Counted from the stretch's first letter, positions 47,850 to 59,430 are shown. The stretch is DNA of 64,000 nt from Mucidula mucida (GCA_015501055.1 JADNYV010000017.1:124001-188000); one strand, 5' to 3'. Numbers and translations are program-made. Notes: generated by a model from the sequence alone, not told the origin.

Positions 47850-48045
47850 CTCAAGTTACCCGCAAGTTAAGGAACCAAGGTCACTTGGCAGTAGTAAGTG
47901 AATTTGTCGGTCTCACTTACACTTACAAGTGCACTTAAGTTACTTAAAGTTACTGTAAGTGACCTTGTAAGGTCACTTACGAGGGGTATAAGTGACTTCA
48001 TAAGATCACTTGTGAGGGTATAAGTGAGTCGTCTCACTTAGCTTA
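47850..48045. repeat. AAGTGA/TCACTT motif array, internal
   Basis: Around ten copies in both orientations, including palindromic neighbours that could fold (TAAGTGACCTTGTAAGGTCACTTA). Confidence 0.75.
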
Positions 48046-48109
48046 TGACAAACAGCGAGGTGCGTATTTTCTCTACTAGATACAATATGATTACTTAGTG
48101 GGGTCCTTT

Positions 48110-48841
48110 CTAGCTCTCTTGCTGCGTCGCGTCGAGTTGCGACAGCAAAGAACCATGTTCAACCTGGCTGCGGGTCCGCGACTTGGAAATGCGTTTTTTG
48201 AAAGGTGAAGGGGCTTTCGTCATCGTGTTCCGAGTAGCAAATGGATTCTTGTGTCGTTCTGGCCGCAGTTCAAAGGCAGGTAGAAGTGTCGAATGCATCA
48301 CCTTTGCGGGGCTGAGTGATCGCCGAGCCATAGTATGTGGCGTATGAATAGACTCTCGAAGTGAACGCCGCCGTCCACGTTGATTGACAGGTGTTCGAGG
48401 TATCGTGGGCTGAGGCGGGGTAATGAGGTTTTGGTTTGCTTTGATGCCAGCTCATGCCAGATTTTCAACCGTGTGGCGTACTCCTCACGTAGGCGGGAGC
48501 CTGAAATCAGCGTCTAGAACTCGAGTATGAGACCTTAGACTTCGAAGGTACCGTAGATACAGGCCAGTCATAGGGCGAGGCATCCAAGTCGTGAGGCGGG
48601 CATCGGAGTAGCAGTAGGTGCAGATATGGTGGTAGTCGTTGAGGAAGAAGGCGCGTGGGAAGACATCATTCTTCTGTACGTCACGAACGCGCTCGAATGG
48701 ATCGTCCGCCGACACCGACCTTGTACAAGTTCCTTGCTGCAACAAGTTACTTGGCATAAGTTTACAATAAGCCCTCAGCAGTGATCCAGTTGATATGGAC
48801 GTCGAACACGGCATCATCAGACTTATGTGGCCTTGCTTCAA
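48110..48841 (-). pseudogene. Possible transposase remnant inside the element
   Basis: Minus-strand frames contain DPFERVRDVQKNDVFPRAFF, NDYHHICTYCYSDARLTTWM and PRPMTGLYLRYLRSLRSH (48485-48750), and, closer to 48110, MARRSLSPAKVMHSTLLPAF, ELRPERHKNPF and RISKSRTRSQVEHGSLLSQL. The proteins look real (conserved-style charged and aromatic pattern) but neither frame forms a full protein, and a stop lies between them. Family unknown to me. Confidence 0.4.
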
Positions 48842-48909
48842 TGCTATAAGCTATTTTAATTACATGGAGGTACGGGAAACGCCCGCTGGCAGCGTCTACG
48901 ACGTCAAAG

Positions 48910-49065
48910 CGAGCTCAAGTGACTCGCAGCTCAAGTAACTTACAAGTGCGACAAAGTCACTTATAAGTTACTTGATCGCGACAACTTCACTTATGAGCCA
49001 AAAAGTGAATCCAAGTTAGGCAAGTGAACTTTTGGCGCGGCAAGTGAATGTGTCAAAGTGAAATT
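48910..49065. repeat. AAGTGA-type motif array, right end
   Basis: About eight AAGTGA/AAGTTA/AAGTAACTT copies, mostly in the orientation opposite to the left-end array. Confidence 0.75.
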
Positions 49066-49075
49066 GTTAACCATC

Positions 49076-49084
49076 CAAAGAGTC
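49076..49084. repeat. Candidate target-site duplication, right copy (CAAAGAGTC)
   Basis: Exact match to 47283-47291. Confidence 0.55.
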
Positions 49085-49371
49085 AAAATACAAATCGGGA
49101 AAGCCGAAGGTTGACGTCACCCCTTGCTTCCTGCTTTCATTGCTGTACACTGTAAATGCAGAGGTTTGTCCTTTGTCCATTGTAAACTCATACCAAACCG
49201 AAATTGGCTCAAACGCCATTCTCTCCCTTCATAACGTTCTCGGCGCCGATTCATCTGTACTCCACGTCCCCACGTCGACAGGAACTACCTTCTTAGGCGA
49301 CTTGCACTCTACTTCGACAACCAACTCATTCACGACTCAAACACGAGCGGGACGTGACCTACCTCTGATAT

Positions 49372-51910
49372 ATGGCCGAATCTCCCATTCACTCCCTCGA
49401 AACCCAAACCGCAGTACTCATCAGGAATGTCCACGAATATGCTGAGCACCTCAAACCATTGGCAGAAGAGCAAGACCGCGGCATTGGAAGAGCACTTCTC
49501 ATTCCATCTGCACTGTGTGCGCTGCTGACGGTCCTTGTGGGAGCGTTATCCATCACTATGCATCTTAAGAACTATCGCAGGGTCGGGTTACAGAGGTACG
49601 TCTTTGCTCGTCCATCGCCACCAATACCCCACTTCCTAGGACTAAACCTTCGATAACCCTGTCCATTGCTTCCTCGGGTGGCACTTTCTTTACGTGCCCC
49701 ACGATGACCTTTCGATGACCACTCTTTCAAGTCATCGTAGGGTTAGGGTTTCTCCTGCTCACGAACTGCGCAACGATGTGCTGATTAAACCCTCGAACAG
49801 AATGGTGATACGCATCATGCTCATGCCACCTCTCTACGCAGTCGCCTCACTCATATCTCTCATCGCCCCGGGAAAGGCGGTTCTCATTGATGCAGGACGA
49901 GATGTTTATGAGGTGCGACATTATGTGCTACTGACACACCCTCTTGTATTGAATACTTCCCTAGGCGTTCGTGATTTATTGCTTCTTTCACCTCCTACTC
50001 TCATATCTCGGCGGCGAGAGAGAAATGTTGATCATGTTACAAGGACGAGAACCCAAAGTACGTCTTGCCATTCTCTTTTGGTAAAATTGGGTCTCAAATA
50101 CGCAGACACCGCTTTTTCCTATGAACTTGTGGCGCCGTGAGCTTGATGGCAGCGATCCTTACGAGTGGCTTTGGATGAAAAGAGGCATTTTGCGTACGTT
50201 TTCTTGTCATTCCTATGTTTCTCAAGAATAACGTACCACATAGAATACGTACAAATCAAGCCTATATTAGCTGTGGCCACCCTTCTCCTTAAGCTGACTG
50301 GCACTTACCAGGACGGCAACTTTACACCCACGTCAGGTTACCTTTACATCTCGATCATCTATAACGTGAGTATCTGTTTGGCGCTTTATAGCTTAGCCAG
50401 CTTCTGGCTGGTCGTCTCCTCGGATCTCGAAGGCCAGGGAGGTGGTGCTGCGAGTTTCCGTCCGGTGCCGAAGTTTGTATGCGTCAAAGGCATACTAGTA
50501 CTCACGTTCTGGCAAGGCCTTGTGGTCAGTGGGCTTGTAGAGAGCGGCACGATCACTCACCTGGGCCATCTCACAAATGAGGCAACTTCTGGTGGAGGGG
50601 AGAGCGTCGTTGCAGTTGCAGTGACCGATCTACTAGTGTGTCTGCAGATGCCCATCTTCGCGATAGCACACATGTGGGCGTTCTCCCACAGGGATTTCGT
50701 CAATCTACCGTCACCCTCTAAAACTTCTCAGCCGGAAAATGGACACATGGATACGACGCCTTACATTTATGTTGCGCGGCTGACGTTCCTTGCTGCTTTC
50801 CGAGATTCATCCTCCTTCAAAGATGTCTGGGAGGATACGAAGGCGACACTGAAGGGCGAAGGAATGGATTACCGCGCTTTTGAACCCAGTGAGGGTGCTA
50901 TACATGTGGGCGAAGGCAGAGAGAGACGCATAAGAGCAGGGCTACGATACACGAGAGGATCTTCCCAACGGCTGAAGAAGTATTGGCTACCGGACCCAGC
51001 TGATGAAGAAGGGGCGCCCCTTATGCGAGAGGATGAAGCAGAGCAAAACATATCATCTCTGCCGTTACCACCCGCACCTCCCATGCATGCCGGCAATGAT
51101 CCCCACGCATATTCCTTGAGTTTTCCCTCCCCTTCGTCGCTCCAAGAAGACGAAGACCTCTACTTGCATGCCAGAAATTATCTGTTCGGAGATTATAATT
51201 ATCCGGTCGTGGACGTGAGTGGTGAAGAGGCTCGGCGAACGGTATGGGAGGAAGAAGAAAGAGTTTTGAGGGACGAGCGTGGCGCGTGGGGCAGACGGGC
51301 AGCGTTGCACTCGCCTCCTGCGTCGAGGAAGGCGACGCCCAACTCACATGGGAAGAGTAACGGCGGGTATGGAGCCGTATCGCACTCTCGCCCCAACGAA
51401 CGCGTTATTGATTTCGGAGCAGAGGATTTACCTGCAGAAGGTGGCGGGGTCCGCATGGCGTGGACGAGGCTGCGAAAGGGAGTGGATTTGAGGTACTCGG
51501 CGCCCCCGCCAAGACGAGCGTCACCCATTCATCGCCCTCCTCCATCCAGCTCACAACATTCTTCTCCGCGAGTCTCCATCTCGCACGGTTCTCCTGGAGC
51601 TTCGACGTCGCATCGTTCTCCAAAGATGACATCGCCAGAGCCCATCTTACCGAACGATGCCGTGGATCTTGTCGTCGCAGATGATGCACGCAGGCTACGT
51701 CGGGTGTACAGCCCTCATGGAGAGGATCATGATGCGTCGCCGTTTAGTCCTATGGCTGTGTCTTCTCCACACGAGGAGGATGTGCATGATCTGGAAGGAG
51801 AAGTGGGCGAGGTTGTTGGAGAGGTGCCAGAGCACCAACATCATACTGCAGAGGCCGTAAAGGTGTCTCCGCCAGTGTATGTCGCTGAGGAGGGTAATCC
51901 ATGGGCATAA
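49372..51910 (+). CDS. TMEM184/organic solute transporter alpha family membrane protein
   Basis: Seven-helix membrane protein (Pfam family Solute_trans_a). Start ATG at 49372. Exons encode a first helix (LIPSALCALLTVLVGALSIT), MHLKNYRRVGLQR, IRIMLMPPLYAVASLISLIA, the join VYE-AFVIYCFFHLLLSYLGG with EREMLIMLQGREPK, FPMNLWRRELDGSDPYEW, LWMKRGILQYVQIKPILAVA, GYLYISIIYNVSICLALYSL, FRPVPKFVCVKGILVLTFWQ, and SVVAVAVTDLLVCLQMPIFA. Short introns fall near 49595, 49915, 50059 and 50194, and frames join without indels. From about codon 300 the protein continues as a long Ser/Pro/Glu-rich cytosolic tail to WA-stop at 51910. Fungal relatives sit in vacuole or plasma membrane; substrate unknown. Confidence 0.88.
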
Positions 51911-52443
51911 TGGATGTTACGATTATAAATGTCAGAACTTATCATTTATTATTCATGTTCGTAAAACTGCATATTAGTGTCATTGTTGATGATTGCGAGA
52001 ACCTGATTGTAATTCTGCCTAGACGCCACATAACATGACATAGTATTACCACTTGCTTCACTTAGCACATTAAAGATCGGAACGGATCGAGATGAACTCT
52101 AGAAATCAATCTGCCCCAGTGCTATCGAGAAAACGACCTCGAATCTTGAGTTGACTCATTGATGAATCACGAAAGGAGCATACGTCGAGGTGGTAGAAGC
52201 GGAACAGATACTCTATCCCATCTTCCTTGCACTTTGCCTTGATCTAGGAACTCGCCAAATAGTCCCAAATACAATAGAGACAGCTTGGACCGAACCTTGA
52301 TCGTGGGGGACTGACTTCAGACTTACCTTCATGGCAGCCGTTTTTCCTTTTGTCGCTTCACTTGCGACCACACAACCTCTGATTGCCACGGCGACGACCG
52401 TGGACGTTGAGCCGCAGCTGACGGCGAAAAACGTACTGCAGCA
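51911..52443 (-). other. Region with a possible short minus-strand gene
   Basis: A minus frame ending at about 52112 can be read as two exons joined by an intron near 52243-52327, giving CCSTFFAVSCGSTSTVVAVA, SEATKGKTAAMK and then KAKCKEDGIEYLFRFYHLDV ahead of a stop. No family recognised and no clear ATG. It converges with the 3' end of the TMEM184-like gene. Confidence 0.3.
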
Positions 52444-53370
52444 ATGCGAACTCAGCTTCAAAAGGTAGACGTTATTCGTTTCACTCTTTATCCTTCCTTA
52501 CCCGCAGCAGGGGAGACTCCCAAACTCTCTGCTATCCTTGGTTCTCAGACTTCTCGCCGTGCATTTACGATGACATCCAGCGACTCTGGGAGAGGACAAG
52601 GTCACACTCCTTGCTCAAGTATGGCTCGTGCTATCGTGCTTTACTATTTTGATAATACCACTCGAAGAATAACGTCTACCGCGCCTTCCCAATAATCATG
52701 GAGCTGATGCCCTGGGGATCGCGGATCGCATGGAAAGGCAGCCGCTGGCTTAGCAGCTTTGGTTCCGAGTATATTCTCACGTACCACACAACTCTACTAT
52801 GAAGATTATCTTATGCCCCTTGGAGCCCCGAATACGTTATTCATTTCTCTCGTCTTGATGATTCTTATTTTCCTGTAGGGGTTGTCATCAACAGCCCCCT
52901 CAAGACTGAGAAGCAGGCAGATGCGGCTTTTGCTCCAGCACATAGTGACAAAGAGCCCAGTGTCATTATCGAGGTCGGTCATTCGGAGACGATTACACAA
53001 CTGCGCGGTGATACGTCCCGCTGGTTTTCCCTCGAATTTGTATCTGTATTATTCCGTAAATTTATGTGAAAGAAACCCAGCCTGCAATCACCATGAGAAG
53101 GATCACGTGGGTTGACGCGTCTTGTCCGCTTGCTTCTGCTTGCTTTCACACAACGGTGACACTGTGCGATGTCAACAGAGTCCTATGTCGCTTGTCGTAC
53201 ACAACTCCAATGCCTCTCTACGTTATGCTAGCCAGCACGAAGGCCGTATCCTAGAAAGGGCAAGGCGTCTCATCTCTGGTGGACCTGGGATTTCCTTCCA
53301 AAGACTGGATGTTCATGCTGAGAAGGAGAATACTTCCGAATTGGATGATCGGATTCATTGGGATGGGTGA
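52444..53370 (+). CDS. Uncharacterised fungal protein with possible PD-(D/E)XK-like segment
   Basis: The plus strand is coding in pieces. The first exon starts ATG at 52444 and includes GHTPCSSMARAIVLYYFDN. After probable introns come VVINSPLKTEKQADAAFAPA, SDKEPSVIIEVGHSETITQL and RGDTSRWFSLEF (52876-53040), then SLVVHNSNASLRYASQHEG and a C-terminus ending DDRIHWDG at 53370. The EPSVIIEVGHSE pattern, an acidic residue before a hydrophobic strand then E-x-G, recalls basidiomycete proteins with a restriction-endonuclease-like fold, but this is a weak resemblance. Exons do not all join in frame, so there may be missing bases. Function unknown. Confidence 0.45.
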
Positions 53371-53709
53371 CGTCCGCCAGCCATTGGACCGAAGCTCGCT
53401 GGTGGAGACAATAACATGGTGACTGTAGAAGCTTTCGTGTCTACCAGTATCAACGAAGACGAGGATGGCGGATATGAAATTGAAGATGGTAGCGACCGGC
53501 TCTTTTTTGTTACCAGAACCTCCGCACCGCTCACCAAGTCCAAAATTCCTTTGATGAACTCCAGCAATCAGTTTGCCCCCGACAATCAGAGGTGGCCCCC
53601 GTGGTTATTTAAATATGCAAGGACACTTACTCCGCACAGTTGTAGTACACGGGAGGTGCTTTACGATAGGTCATTCGCCCTAGGAACGTTCACTCTGTCG
53701 TCAGAAACT

Positions 53710-55147
53710 TCAATCAAAAATTGTGGACTCGGACGCACCATTCCTCCACCGAGTTGCCTGCACCTGGTTATCCAGAGCATCCACGGGAAGCGCACGGCAT
53801 ATCTCTTCATAGCGAGAAAGCGCGGCACTAGCAGTAGGCTGTTCCGGATCCTCATAATCCTTCATGGAATCAAAAAGACCTATGAGGTCCGGGAGCACGT
53901 CCTGGATACACTACGACGGCTCGATAGTAGTGATGGGTTGGGGAGATCACGGCTTACCCTCAGTTGGATTTCTACCGCCGTCGCCAACATGTAGACATCC
54001 CGTTTCATTGCCTTTTCAAAGGCCAGTTTGTCCGCCGCATTGTCATTGCTCTGAGGCGGGAGCATCGTCGCTGTCTCGAAATCAATCATGACGTATCTGC
54101 GCTCAGGTCCGCGAAGACCCGCCCAGTGGTTGCTGCCACTCGGTGCATCGCCGGGCGGCAGCACATCCATGGCCATATTTTGAGCGCTGATGTCGCCATG
54201 AGTGATGTTGTGCTCGTGAAGGAAGGCAATCGCCTTCAAGTTTTTTAGGAGTAGGATGAGTCAATGACAACGATAGGACAAGCCTCATCCACTAACCTCA
54301 AGGAACGCCTGTCCAAAAGGGATGAATTCTCCAACCGTGACGAAATCAGCCTTTACCGCTCCAATCCATCTACGCAAAAACAAGATTAGGATGGAGGAAA
54401 TTAAAGTGAATTGGCTTGCCTTGGCATCACGACGAACACTTGGCCGTTAAAGATGACATAGTCCAAGACGGGGATAGTATGGTTTCGTGGATCATTTTGC
54501 AATGGTTCGGTGCTCAGCCGGCGGAGGGCCAGCAGCTCTTTACTCGGGAGTGGACCCGAAATTGCCCTTTGCAAAAGTTCAGCCAACACCGCTTATAGAC
54601 GAAACTAGTAAGCCTCACTTGATGATAACATCACGCCCTTTCTTGTCTCTCGCAGCCCAGACGCGGGGAGCCTAGTGAGCAGTGTCAATTTCGCGAGGCC
54701 ACGTAGGGCTTCCGTCAACTTACTACTCACAAAGAAATGAAACGCAGCGTGCTCGTCGTCCTTGTATAACCGCTCCGCAAATGGGAATGCTATTTCTCCC
54801 AGCGTTGCTTGACCGCTTTCAGGAAAACATTCACTAAAAAGGTCCTCTGGATCCTTCTGCGCAAACAGCGCGTAGCCATGCGAGGCAAAGAACGGACGCA
54901 AGAAGCCCCACACGCGAATAAGCCGAGCATGTTGCCGGTAAAAGTTTTCACGGTCATTCGGGTTGCCAACACGCCAGACGCTCGCAAAGTCCTGGCTAAC
55001 GGGGTAGTCCGCTGTCCAGGAGCGAACTGTCCAGTAGAGCGAGCTGGGCACGCCGTCTACGCGGACTATGCGAATTGGCCTCAGAAAGCAAACAAGGACA
55101 ATGCCACCGACAACCGTTGAGACAGACAGAGCGGTTCGGGAAACCAT
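53710..55147 (-). CDS. Diverged protein kinase-like protein with N-terminal membrane segment
   Basis: Start ATG at 55145-55147; the N-terminus has a hydrophobic helix (VSTVVGGIVLVCFLRPIRIV). A globular part follows (VWRVGNPNDRENFYRQHARL, YALFAQKDPEDLFSECF), then after introns kinase pieces: LAELLQRAISGPLPSKELLA, TIPVLDYVIFNGQVFVVMPR, AIAFLHEHNITHGDISAQNM, YVMIDFETATMLPP, KRDVYMLATAVEIQLRV and a tail DYEDPEQPTASAALSRYEEI. The catalytic loop is HGDISAQN (HxD kept, Asn kept) and DFG is DFE. No clear VAIK lysine is visible. This matches a large basidiomycete family of short, diverged kinases. Activity uncertain. Exon boundaries in the middle (54240-54420) are only approximate. Confidence 0.68.
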
Positions 55148-55678
55148 GATGACAGTATCAACCAGATACTAGGCCCCCGACAGAGCGAGGTGAGCGTCGA
55201 GTTGAAATTTACGCGTGCCCGTTGAGGCGCTCCAAAAGAAGACGTACGATTTGGATATACTCGCGTAATCCTGAGCCGCTCATGCACCGCGATCACGAGA
55301 CTCACACGTGCTGTGCGGCGCCTTGCAGGCAAGCTTCGTTCCTTCAGTTTCCACAGGCGAAATCTATTCCAAATCGACCGGTACTACCCAAAGCTCCTCA
55401 TTACGCGATGTGGCTCATGTATCTTGTTGCTGTCCATTATGTGAAGAGCTCCTTTAGCGATAGTCAACGGGACAACGCCGGAACTCAGTACTCATGTCCC
55501 GCCAATGGATCGATTGTCGACTGATAAACGAGCGCGACCTGAATTATTGACCATTACTCTACTTGAAGTTGTACATTAAACACTGGCAAACCATTCTGAG
55601 CATCTCGCGAATGCATAGTAAAAGTGCAGAAGCTTACGTGGTATAATGTCCGTTCTGAGGTAATAACCCCTCAATACA
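55148..55678. other. Intergenic region between kinase-like gene and NIPA gene
   Basis: About 530 bases. A plus frame at 55222-55524 has no motif. It holds the kinase-like promoter and the 3' end of the NIPA-type gene. Confidence 0.35.
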
Positions 55679-57676
55679 TTACCTGGCAGAATTGGGAGGT
55701 ACAGTACCATCCACAGTCACCCGACTCCGAGGTCCTTGGTGGAGAGACTCCGGCCGTCGAGACACGCTACTTTCCCGAGGCAACACTTCACGCGACGATT
55801 CCCCGAACCAGCTCATTGCCCTGTTTCTATGATACGTTTCGGGAGTCCCAGTTGGAGTGCCGCGCTCCCAGTCCCAATCCCTTGAAGTTGAAGGTGTATG
55901 AACAAGCAAGAGATGCTGTAGAATCGTTATTATCAACATTCTTTCACATAGGCCTCGACTTACATGTGCGTTTGAAAGACCCATAAGGCTTACGGTACTC
56001 TGTCTGTGCCGCAGATCTGGTGGCTGGGGAAGAATAAGTGTCGCTTTACGTGGACGAGGAATCGTCCCGACGTCGTCTTCGCCAGAGTTGGGTGTTTGGT
56101 CGTCTTCCGCGATGTCCGACGTTGGAGCAGCGCCAGACGCGCTAGATATGATGAAGACACCAGCGAAAGTAGCAGCGCATCCATACAGGAAGGTGACGAT
56201 TTGATGAAAGGATGCTTTTTGAAAGTCCCCATACATAATGGCAGATCCCACGATAGCAGAGAGATTGAAAAGTACAAACTGAGTGGGAATGACAATCTGT
56301 ATGTGGTGTCACAATTTGTAAGAGAATGAGGTCTATATGTTGCCAACCTTGCTGTCGAATCTCATTAGAGCTCGGTTTAGATATTTTATCTGCCCCAGGC
56401 CTGTCAGGGCAAGAACCTCGAGGGAAGGTGAACGGTAAATCAGAGACAGTTTGGAGCACATACGAGAATGACGGGGTATGTTATAGGATGTGTAAACATT
56501 TCTATCCATTGCATAGTTAAGAGCGTAGAAACAGCTTTAGTGGAGAGGACAGTGAATCCACCTAGAGTACTTGTTAGGATGTGACGATATCGTTGGAAGT
56601 ACCTTACCAAAGAGTGCACATAATCCAACATCGATAAACACGTAACGGCGACCCAAAGGGCCTTGAGATAGGATAGACAAACAGACAGCCCCCACGACGT
56701 AGATGCAGGAGTATACAATGAATGGGGTCTGGGAGATCGCTTTGAGGAGACGGTCAGGATCGAGGCGCGTGTCTGAGGTATTGGATGCGAGAACCACGGT
56801 GACTGCACCAATAATGGCGAATAAGATGCCAAGGAGGTCTACCTTTCGAAAGCGTTCCTGAATAATTAAGGGTGCAAAGAAACAGTTGGCTATTAAAGCA
56901 AACTGGGAGGGATGAGATGGACAGCCAAGACAGTCACCGAACAGCTTACTGTACCCAAGGGCGCTACAACAGACGCCGGTGCCCAGGCGTATGATATAAA
57001 GTTGCCTGGTCAAGTCAATACGGGTGCAGTATGCTTTAAGAAAACGTAAGTACCTAATTCACCAACATTCATGAGCAAGAACCCTATCCACCTATCTGCG
57101 CGTTAATCGAAAGGAGAGGCCGAGTTGTCAAAAGTACCATAATTTGGACTTGAGATAGTCAGTCTCATTCCCCTCGTCAATATATTCCGAGTCAGTTTCG
57201 GTAGGTGCTTTACTCTGGGGCGGCAATGGTGGGCTCTGCAATACAACATCGACGGGAATGACGGCGGCGGGCGTCTTTTGGCGAAAGGGTGAAGCCAGGA
57301 AGGTAACAAACGTCGGCTTGGATGGGGGCTCCAGCGGCCCATATACCCCTGGGCGGCCCAGAGGGAGCAAAGGTTCACTCTCTGAAGCACGGCTGAGTCC
57401 TCTGATCGTATGCTCAGATTCGTCGCCGCTGGAGTCCGCCAGGTTTTCCTCGTCCCGCTCGTTTAGGCTAGGACCCGACGAGACCCGCTTTCCATTGCTG
57501 TTAGCCTTTAGTTTTTCAGCATCGAGCCTCTTATGCGCCAGTTTCTGTAGATTGAGCGCCAATGAAATCAGGACATTGCCGGCGATGGCGACGGTGATGC
57601 CGACTACGGTAGCAGTGTCGAGCTCAGGAAATCGCCCAGAGAGGCCATACGGATCCAGAGGGGGTAGTTTGGGCAT
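55679..57676 (-). CDS. NIPA-type magnesium transporter family protein
   Basis: Member of the NIPA family (related to the drug/metabolite transporter fold), presumed Mg2+ carriers. The first exon starts MPKLPPLDPYGLSGRFPELD with helix 1 VVGITVAIAGNVLISLALNL and QKLAHKR, followed by a long variable loop. After introns, all in frame: WWIGFLLMNVGELGNFISYA, WAPASVVAPLGTFALIANCF, FAPLIIQERFRKVDLLGILF, AIIGAVTVVLASN, PFIVYSCIYVVGAVCLSILS, GGFTVLSTKAVSTLLTMQWI, YPVILVLALTGLGQIKYLNR, ALMRFDSKIVIPTQFVLFNL and SAIVGSAIMYGDFQKASFHQ. A Ser-rich cytosolic tail ends NSAR. The P-L-G and YLN-AL-FD signatures are those of NIPA. At least seven introns. Divergent from the Sec12-like gene, 138 bases between ATGs. 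Confidence 0.9.
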
Positions 57677-57814
57677 AGAGACAATGCGGAGAAGGACTCT
57701 CCACCGTCGGACCGTGCTGGGCTGGACTAAAGTCAAAAACGGCAATTACCACCGCGGTCGGCTACACGTGCGCTAATTCTCGTGTTCTCCTCCTTCCACC
57801 AACTGGCCAGCGCA
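57677..57814. promoter_or_regulatory. Compact bidirectional promoter, NIPA-type / Sec12-like genes
   Basis: 138 bases between divergent start codons. Confidence 0.5.
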
Positions 57815-59430
57815 ATGCGGGTTCATCACGCGGCTCACAGCTTCCAGACGTTCCCAGTCTACTCGTCTTCCTTCATAAGTGACAACCAACTCGTCCTCGG
57901 TGGCGGCGGCGGCACATCACGAAGCGGAATCAAAAACAAACTGGTATGTCACCTAAGGTTGCCACATTTCTGACTGTTTACGTTGTTGAACACAGAGACT
58001 GTACAATGTACATCCAGATCGCTCGATTGAGATGCTCAACGAGTTTGAGCTTGAAGCTGGAGAGGACGCGCCCATGAGCATGGCCGCCAACGAGGTATGT
58101 TTCACGTCATGCAGTCAGCAACAATCCGCTGATTATTGACTGTCTAGAGCAAGAACCTTGTCTGTGGCATCAATAGCACTGAAGAGCTCGTTGCACGCGG
58201 AGAGAATGATAATTGTCGCGTCTTTGACCTCAATGACAACAAGTACGTGTTGTTATTCTCGTCGAGTTTGTACCCTGAACACAATCTTGCACTAGGATCA
58301 GCCTCCTGACGAAGAAGGGTACATTAAGCACGGAGAACGTTGAAGATTTTCAGGTAGGTTGCCACTTCCGTTACTTGAATATATCTCACAAAGTCTTAGA
58401 GAGTATCTGTTCTCTCCCAAGATGGCACAATGCTCGCCGCTGCTGGAGGCAAGACTGTAACATATTCTCTTAGCTCCCTCCGCCATGTTCTCAAGATTCT
58501 CAGTTGCACTTGTTATCCTTCCCTCTCCTGGTGCCGGTGGCTGCTGCAATCGAAACCAAGTTCGAGATTTACGACGCCGCATTCTCGGGAGATACGGTTC
58601 GCTTATTTTCCATCTTTCGCATTCTTACTCAAGTAGTCTAGCTGGTCGTCGTAACGACTGAACAACTTCTCGTCTATAACCTCTCCCAACCTTCGTCGCC
58701 TTCAAAGCCCAAGAAGAAAGGCAAGCCAAAGGTCGCGCCATCCAAGTTGGTCACGCTAGAACATACCATTCCCCTTCCCCCCAATCTTGAAGGTGGTCAG
58801 TTCCGAGGTGGACATTTCCATCCCACAAACAGTCAGGTCTTCTACACCGCAGGCAACACCAAAAATGTCCGGACACGCACCTCCAAGAGCGTACCCCGTC
58901 CGTCATTCGCGATGAAATGGGATACTGCGACGTGGAAAGTGGAGAAAAGTCGCAAAATCGGAGATAAGCCCTTGACCTGCTTCGTTGTCAGGTAACTTTG
59001 CCGCGATACCTTGATTCGTTCAGCTAACAGGTTGTTAGTCCCGATGGACAGTATCTCGGCTTTGGCTCTTCGGACCTGAGTATTGGTTTACTTGATGCAG
59101 CAACACTGACGGTATATACTTCTTTCCTTGCATTTGCTGGTCTTACCGGTCCTTCTTAGCCAACAGTATCCATATTGAAAGCACACGAGTTCCCCGCAAC
59201 AACTATCTGTTTCAATCCATCGTCCGAATTGTTTGTCTCTGGGAGTGCAGACAGCTCGATACGCATCGTTTCATTACCGGGAGATTCATCCTCCTATTGT
59301 AAGTCTTCTTTCAGACGGTTGGTGAAGGTGCCCCTTTTAACGAATTCATTCAGCGTGGACCTTCGTGCTACTGCTCGTTGCATTACTTATTCTTCTACTC
59401 GCTGTTGGTGCTCAGAAGGTTCTCAAATAG
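57815..59430 (+). CDS. Sec12-like WD40 guanine exchange factor, ER membrane-anchored
   Basis: Sec12 activates Sar1 to start COPII vesicle formation at the ER. The N-terminus shows the Sec12 hallmark: LVLGGGGGTSRSGIKNKL (GGGGxxxxG loop and following Asn-Lys). WD40 blades follow in short exons: LYNVHPDRSIEMLNEFELEA, SKNLVCGINSTEELVARGEN, VSVLSQDGTMLAAAGG, FEIYDAAFSGDT, LVVVTTEQLLVYNLSQ, FRGGHFHPTNSQVFYTAGNT, SPDGQYLGFGSSDLSIGLLD and FNPSSELFVSGSADSSIRIV. The last exon (from about 59356) encodes SWTFVLLLVALLILLLAVGA, a tail transmembrane helix, ending KVLK with TAG at 59428-59430. One base seems missing near 58503. About nine exons. Confidence 0.85.

Larger units (their letters stand above)
47292..49075. 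mobile_element. Transposon-like element with dense subterminal AAGTGA/TCACTT motifs
   Basis: A 1784-bp block lies between the two CAAAGAGTC copies. The left end (about 47310-47420) reads TCACTT again and again, the right end (about 48910-49065) reads the complement AAGTGA, and a third cluster sits inside (about 47850-48045, mixed orientation). The outermost bases are weakly inverted (GAGAGTGAATAAAG against GATGGTTAACAATT). Opposite orientation of motif arrays at the two ends is typical of subterminal transposase-binding repeats. The middle has two minus-strand frames, 48110-48455 and 48485-48841, with a Cys pair in YHHICTYCYSDARL and RYLRSLRSHTRVLDADFRLP. They may be a remnant of a transposase or of a KDZ-type element, but I cannot confirm the family. 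Confidence 0.6.

Noticed and set aside
47850..48045. CRISPR-like repeat array
   Set aside because: The genome is eukaryotic; repeats are hexamers in both orientations without regular spacers.
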